Source: Chalciporus piperatus (lineage: Eukaryota > Basidiomycota > Agaricomycetes > Boletales > Boletaceae). Taken from it: 24,741 bases of DNA. The position numbers were made by a program, and so were the translations under genes. Positions 19,835 to 24,741 of the stretch are shown here, piece by piece. The number at the start of each line of letters is the position of its first letter. Within the stretch, counting starts at the first letter, position 1. The DNA lies in NCBI GenBank assembly GCA_038093975.1, contig JBBPTG010000322.1, positions 1 through 24,741 of the forward strand, in the 5' to 3' direction. The notes beneath the pieces were generated by a model. That model did no database searches and was not told where the DNA came from. It saw only the letters and a list, made by a program, of their open reading frames with translations.

Positions 19835-21355
19835 ATGGAGGTTTCGCAGGAACGACCGACAGAGAGTACATCCAGCCTGCCCTTGCCGAATCCGATATGG
19901 TCCATTTTCCCTTATCGTGATTCCGTGTCCTGGATAATTTCTATAGCATGGCTTCCTGGTGACCGTATCGTCACTGGCTCATACGGCGGCACTGTGCGGA
20001 TATGGAATTCGACGAACGGGACACAAGTGGGTAAATCGATGGAGAACAGGGAAACCGGCACGGTTGTGGTGGCCACTAAAGATGGGAGGATCTTTGCATC
20101 TTCCTATCGTGTGGAGAAACGGCTGTTAGTATGGAGCATGGATACGCAGGAAGTGGTAGAGTCCAAGGAAGTTGGAGCCTATGGTGTTGTTCGACAGATT
20201 GCATTGTCCCCAAACGAAGAGCTCCTCGCCACTTGTCACGAGAGGTGTCTTGTCTTCTGGGAGATCGCGGGGGAAATGCATGTCAAACATGTCATCCGAT
20301 TCGACGGCGACCGGTCGTGGTATCCTTACCGAGCATTGCCAAGCTTCTCTCCGGATAACAAGCGACTCGCGGTCACCACCGAGTTCGGACTCATCATTCT
20401 TGATGTGGAAACTGGCGAGAGGATCCTTAAGCTAGACAAGTTTGGGGAAGATGTGATCTACATCGATGCTATCACATGGTCACTCGATGGAGCTCGACTT
20501 TTTGGTGGCTACGTGTCCCCGGGCTACACGGGTAGAATCCGTTGTGTCAGATCTGACACAGGTGAGCCCTCTGGCGAGCCATGGATTGTGACCATTGGTC
20601 CTGTGGTGCATCTGCACGTCTCACCCGATGGCAAGTATCTCGCTTCTGCCGATGCTATGCTTGATAGGACGATGGAAATATGTCCCATTCGCTTTTGGGA
20701 TGCGGAATCATGGAACCCTGTCGGAATGCCGCTTCCCCATGAATCAAATATAAAGGCATTTGCATTCTCGCCTTCAGGGGAGTTCCTTGCCTCTGCCGAT
20801 GTAGAAACACTACACATCTGGCGTGTCCCCTTGGGGGACGACGATGATCGCGAGGTACTATGGTTCATTCATGGCCTGTTCCTTAATTCACCTCGATGCT
20901 ATAGGCCCAACATCACCTCCTTGATGTACGTTACGGGGCTCGCTATGCTTGCTGCCTCTGATCCCCAGCCCATATGTATAGATGCCAGCAGTGGTCTCGC
21001 CTGATGCCAGCGGTCCTTCCACTTTCCCTAACCTTGATTTTTTTGATGTGACTCCTCGTCCTCTTCCATAGAGGAGAGCAGTGAGGGTTCGAGGGATGCT
21101 AGTACTACTCCCGCAGCCGAGGCTGAGTTTGTTCCAATCGGATGCTGTGGTCTGTTCGTTCGTCGGCAGCCTGGAGGGACCGCAGCTCTGCGACGACGAG
21201 ATGTTTCACAGGCTCAGGATGTCGAGGGGACTTCGCGCGGTACTCGTCCACCGGACTCTGGCAACACTCCCATCCCTGCACCTTCCTCCATTTGCCCTGT
21301 ATCTCACGACATTCTGGAGCTCTCTGCCGTTGTAGATTCGACAGGTACACCCTGA
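19835..21355 (+). CDS. WD40-repeat protein
   Basis: The ATG at 19835 sits in a strong ACCATGG context just after a splice acceptor and is preferred to the in-frame ATG at 19712. From it, exon 1 (19835-20990) encodes about seven WD40 blades; examples are GGTVRIWN, LLVWSMDTQ, LVFWEIAGE, IRFWDAESW and LHIWRV, each preceded by a hydrophobic-SPDG turn. Unspliced, the frame stops at 21004. An 81-nt intron (20991-21071, weak GTGGTC donor, pyrimidine-rich TAG acceptor) joins in phase to a 284-nt exon ending at 21355. This adds a Ser/Thr/Pro-rich tail for 479 residues in total. WD40 propellers are protein-interaction platforms; in this group they are often parts of NLR-like proteins, but no NACHT domain precedes it. 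The tail exon is less certain than the propeller. Confidence 0.75.
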
Positions 21356-21473
21356 TGGTTGGCACAATACGGTCCTATGGCTGCTATGTATTATAGTACG
21401 TAGTCGCGAACTCGACTCTGCTGTCTTTCAAAATGGCAGTGATCCAAATAAAGACATTCATTCCCATCCAGCC

Positions 21474-21962
21474 AAGATCTCCGTCCATGGCTGAAGCGCT
21501 GATGGCTCCGCCCTCGTCCGAATGGGCGGGACGATAATCGTGTGTGGTGTCAAAGCTGAAATATCAGAGCCAGAGCTCGACTCACCCAATCTCGAATTCG
21601 CAGGTATCCAACCCTGCGCGTTTATCGATCTAGTTCAACTTTTAAACATTGACCTTCCCGCAATGAGCTCACCAAAATTCAAGCCTGGCCCTCCATCCAA
21701 GGAAGCACAGGTGTCCGAGAGGCCAAACGATGCCCTTCAAAGGTTCGCATATTGTCGATCTCCGATTTTGAATACCTCTTTCCTCAAACGCGTTGCCAAA
21801 CTTGTCGTCAGATCAAATATACTATCTCTCACGTCACTCTGAATATCACCCGGCCAAACAGTGTGGTGTCTCTACGTCGACGCGACGTGTCTCAACTACG
21901 ACGGTAACGCGTTCGATGCCGCGTTGATCGCCATGATGGCCACTTTGAGCAACAGCTTGCAT
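21474..21962 (+). pseudogene. Decayed copy of exosome subunit RRP43 (RNase PH fold)
   Basis: Three segments carry conserved RRP43 motifs in order: ADGSALVRMGGTIIVCGVKA and EISEPELDSPN (to 21603); NIDLPAMSSPKFKPGPP with SKEAQV (21634-21742); and SNILSLTSL, then VWCLYVDATCLNYDGNAFD with AALIAMM (21812-21962). RRP43 is a structural subunit of the RNA exosome ring. It is broken here by TGA codons at 21492-21494 and 21840-21842; the second falls where a Cys is expected. The first intron has shrunk to 30 nt, the N-terminal part is missing, and nothing recognisable remains after 21962. A functional gene presumably exists elsewhere in the genome. The order and phase of the pieces argue for a segmental rather than a processed copy, because intron 2 (69 nt) is still present. 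Confidence 0.75.
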
Positions 21963-21984
21963 TTCACGACCTCTGGTGGGGCTT

Positions 21985-22266
21985 GATCAACAACGGGAGC
22001 TAGCTGCGGCACGTTCGTCGGATCGTTCTTCACCACAGGACTTTGCACCATCGTCGATAAACTCACGTGGTACTCGGACGACGCCCACTGCTTCTGGAGA
22101 TGATCCACCCCTCACGATTTTTGTTGAATCCTCTTCAGGATAGGAGAGCAGTGAGGGTTCAACGAGGGATACTCCCGCAGCTGACATTGAGGTCGGTCAA
22201 ATTGGAGTCGGTCGCCCGGGCGGAGGTATGTACGCATGCCCCCACATGCCCCTGACCCCAAGTTAG
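21985..22266 (+). pseudogene. WD40-gene tail fragment
   Basis: A Ser/Pro-rich frame (SRGTRTTPTASGDDPPLTI), one stop, then ESSEGSTRDTPAADIEVGQI. The AGGAGAGCAGTGAGGGTTC start of this second part and about 80 bp after it match the last exon of the WD40 gene (21072-21150). It looks like a rearranged, duplicated tail of a related WD40 gene lying directly after the RRP43 debris. No propeller repeats are attached. Confidence 0.55.
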
Positions 22267-22530
22267 AAAAGAGACGTGCACCACTTCGAGTTGAACTTCG
22301 TCGCTGAACATTCTGCCAGGAGCCCACCCCCTCCCACAATGATGAGCATTCTCTTCAAGTCCTTGACAGATCAGATCGAGTCTAGTTCAGTGCAACCACA
22401 TTTCCGGTAGATCCCGACGCCCAGTGACGCGATATTTGTAATAACGACGTTCAAGTTGATCAAGTTGGCGTCGTAAAACAAAAGATCACATATGTTACAT
22501 TCAAGTGTCGATGGTCGAACAAGATCAGAT
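22267..22530. other. Intergenic, no gene seen
   Basis: 264 bp between the WD40-tail fragment and the stop codon of the LysM gene. It should contain the LysM gene's 3' UTR on the minus strand. Nothing else stands out. Confidence 0.4.
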
Positions 22531-24741
22531 TCAGACGCAAAGGTTTTGTCCCAATTGGAGGTCTGTCGAACCCTTTCAGAATCTGGTGCTAGGGCTTGGA
22601 TAACGTGAGCCGGAGACGTACCACAGTTCGCATCAAGCCACGGATTGAGCGTCGTCAGTTGCGTCGAAGTGATGCTGAATTTGGTTTCGATCTCCGAGCA
22701 GTAGTCTCCGTTGACGACCGTATAGAGGTTCGTACAGCCGCCAGTCACGCCAACACAGTATGACTGGGAAAGTGAGTTCAAGTTAGCGAGGTAAGGATGC
22801 GGTAGACAAGGGCTATCGTACCACGAGCGCTAGGTCTACAAGAAACGACGTCAGCAATTACGCTGCTGTTCATGACGGCAAGGAAACGCACTTGTACAAG
22901 CTGTATTGAGCTCAGGGTTCCAACGCAACAGATCCGTGAACCCAATCTTGAACCTGAGTGAATGGAATCAGTGGTCTATCCTTGGTATGGAAGAGGAAGC
23001 CTGAGCCTGACTTGGTTTCCATCAAGTTACAATTATCCCCGTTCTGCACGTTATCTGATGGTGTAAGTATCTCAAGACACGGAAGCCACTCAAAATGCGA
23101 CGGGACTGACAATAAGTTGTACAGCTGTAAAGAGAACGTCAGCATCAACTCACACACGGAGGCATGAAACGCGACTCGGATACAACGTACTTTCTCCAGC
23201 TTCCCGCTTCAAGATTAGCGGGGACAGTACTCGTCGCGGTCGATGTCGGCGTCGTGGAAGTGGGCGTCATGGAAGTAGGCGTCGCCGAAGTTGTCGTAGG
23301 CCCACTTCGAGCGATACACAGAATCTGTCCCACCTGAAGATCTGATTCCCGCATATCACGTCAATGCGCCGCATACAGTCTGACTGGGTCATCGAGAGTC
23401 TCTTACCGCAGTTTGAATCGAGCCATGGGTTGAGCGACACTAGCTGCGCGCTGGTGATACCGAACTGGGTCTCTATCGGCGAGCAAGTGTTTCCGCTTTG
23501 CACTCGATACACGGTGGTGCAAGCATTGGAGCCTTGGACACAGTAGGACTGCGACGAAGTAAGCATGACTCCATTGATATTTAAAGCGACGGGTACTTAC
23601 TGCAAGGGCCAAGTCTACGAGACGCGATGAACGTTAGTGGTGGGTAGTGAGAAGAATCGTGCACGCACTGCCGCACGTGGTGTTGATCTCCGGGTTCCAT
23701 TGCAATAGATCAGAGAACGAGATGTTGTACCTGGTCGTGATGCGTGAGGGCGATGAAAGTAGAGCTCGTGCAAATGTCACGTACGCATCCTCGATCGAGT
23801 TGCAAGAGTCTCCCGACTGAACGTTGTCTAGTTCACGAGAAATCAGTACAAACTCGAGGCGTGATCGTAGATCGCCTCACAGTATTTTGTACAACTGATC
23901 CAGGCAATCCGTGAGCAAACAGAACGAAAAAGTGACAGGAGCACGAATTCTCACTTGGTCCAGCTTCCGGGATTGATGTTGGTGGGAGTCGACGATGTAG
24001 ACGCCGTCGCCGTGGTCGTCGCAGTACCCGTCGTAGTCGGCGTCGGTGTCGGCGTGCTCGTGGGTATGGCTTCGACACAGTACGCTTCTCCAATTCCGAG
24101 GTTCGTGCAGTTGGAATACAGTTCCGGGTTAAGTGCGTAGAACTGGGCTTGCGTCAGGTTGAATTTCGCTTCCACTGAAGGGCACCCGTCTCCGTTTACA
24201 ATTGTGTACCACTCGTAACAACCCTAACGTTGGATGGGAGTTAGAATAGGTCGAAACGGGTACGCAATGAAAGATTACCGCTGGGCCTGAGCCTGGCGCT
24301 GCGTTCGTCGGCGCTGGCGGTGCAGTGTCGGTGACATTGTGAACATCTACGCAAACATAAGTTCCAGGGGTCAAACTTGGACAAGGCGCAGATGGGTTTT
24401 TGTTCCAAGTCGTGAAATCGAGCGCCGTCACGTTGAACCTAAGCAAATGACATTGAATACGTCAAGATCTCTCTGGAAAACGAAGACGCGTACGTTTTTT
24501 CCACGCTCGTACAGTTGTCTCCTGTCTGCACTTTGTAGTAGTAATAACATCCGCTTTGAATAGTTCCCGGTGCAATGCCCGTGGGTACAGGTAACCAATC
24601 GGTTGGGTAAGGGTATAATGTCGGCGACGACATTGGGGGAAGCGGCATGCTTGTCACTACCATCGAACCATTCGTGATGGGTGGAAGGGTTGACGTCGCA
24701 GTGAGAGGCGGGTATGGTGCAACTACACATTGAATGCTTTG
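22531..24741 (-). CDS. Multi-LysM protein, partial (at least six domains)
   Basis: Fifteen exons are visible, from the right edge to the stop at 22531: 24741-24494, 24438-24279, 24223-23955, 23894-23881, 23827-23785, 23730-23669, 23614-23601, 23548-23407, 23341-23191, 23124-23111, 23054-23012, 22953-22892, 22835-22822, 22763-22622 and 22562-22531. Every phase closes, giving 469 residues. Six LysM domains are seen, each with the YxVxxGDxC entry (for example YYKVQTGDNC, YTIVNGDGC, YRVQSGNTC, YTVVNGDYC) and an N-P-x-L/W-x-x-C end. Cysteines are spaced as in secreted fungal LysM proteins. Thr/Pro/Ser-rich linkers lie between some domains. LysM domains bind chitin and related N-acetylglucosamine polymers, so an extracellular wall-associated or effector role is likely. 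The signal peptide, if any, is beyond the window. The protein ends right after the last LysM. Confidence 0.88.

Overview
This is nuclear DNA of a filamentous basidiomycete, most likely an Agaricomycete. Protein-coding genes are cut by many introns of 46-66 nt with GT..AG ends and CTAAC/CTGAC-type branch sites. The transposase families present (KDZ with a Ulp1 protease tail, Plavaka/Tnp2-type CACTA, Ty3/gypsy), a multi-LysM secreted protein and a WD40 protein all fit that group. Gene models were rebuilt by hand from splice signals; for almost every intron the phases close exactly. No tRNA, rRNA or CRISPR was found.

Left edge (1-1810): the 5' part of a minus-strand Ty3/gypsy retrotransposon, with a 471-bp LTR, a self-complementary primer-binding site and a gag ORF running out of the window. 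2159-8164, all minus: a 187-aa unknown gene, a 208-aa gene with a C-terminal RNase H1 hybrid-binding (viroplasmin-like) domain, and a 10-exon unknown gene of about 1150 aa that is open throughout except for one 10-C homopolymer. 8904-9630, plus: a two-exon gene with a basic N-terminus. It overlaps tail-to-tail, by 8 nt, the 3' end of a 5'-truncated KDZ transposase fused to a Ulp1/C48 SUMO-protease domain (minus, 9623-12452). The truncation point abuts a CT-rich tandem array (12450-12780). 12970-15122, minus: a five-exon coiled-coil protein carrying a solo LTR in its second intron.

Right half: a broken plus-strand gene (15146-15973), a complete-looking Plavaka/Tnp2 transposase (minus, 16027-19537), a WD40 protein (plus, 19835-21355), a decayed copy of the exosome subunit RRP43 (21474-21962), a second WD40-tail fragment, and at the right edge a minus-strand gene with at least six LysM domains whose exon pattern, including 14-nt microexons, is duplicated exactly.

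The block from about 2.1 to 15.1 kb behaves like a multigene mobile cassette: five unfamiliar repeat-associated-looking genes packed around a KDZ-Ulp1 transposase, later invaded by a CT-rich array and by the Ty3 element. Which of these genes belonged to one element is inference. The Plavaka block, the WD40/RRP43 debris and the LysM gene look like separate units.
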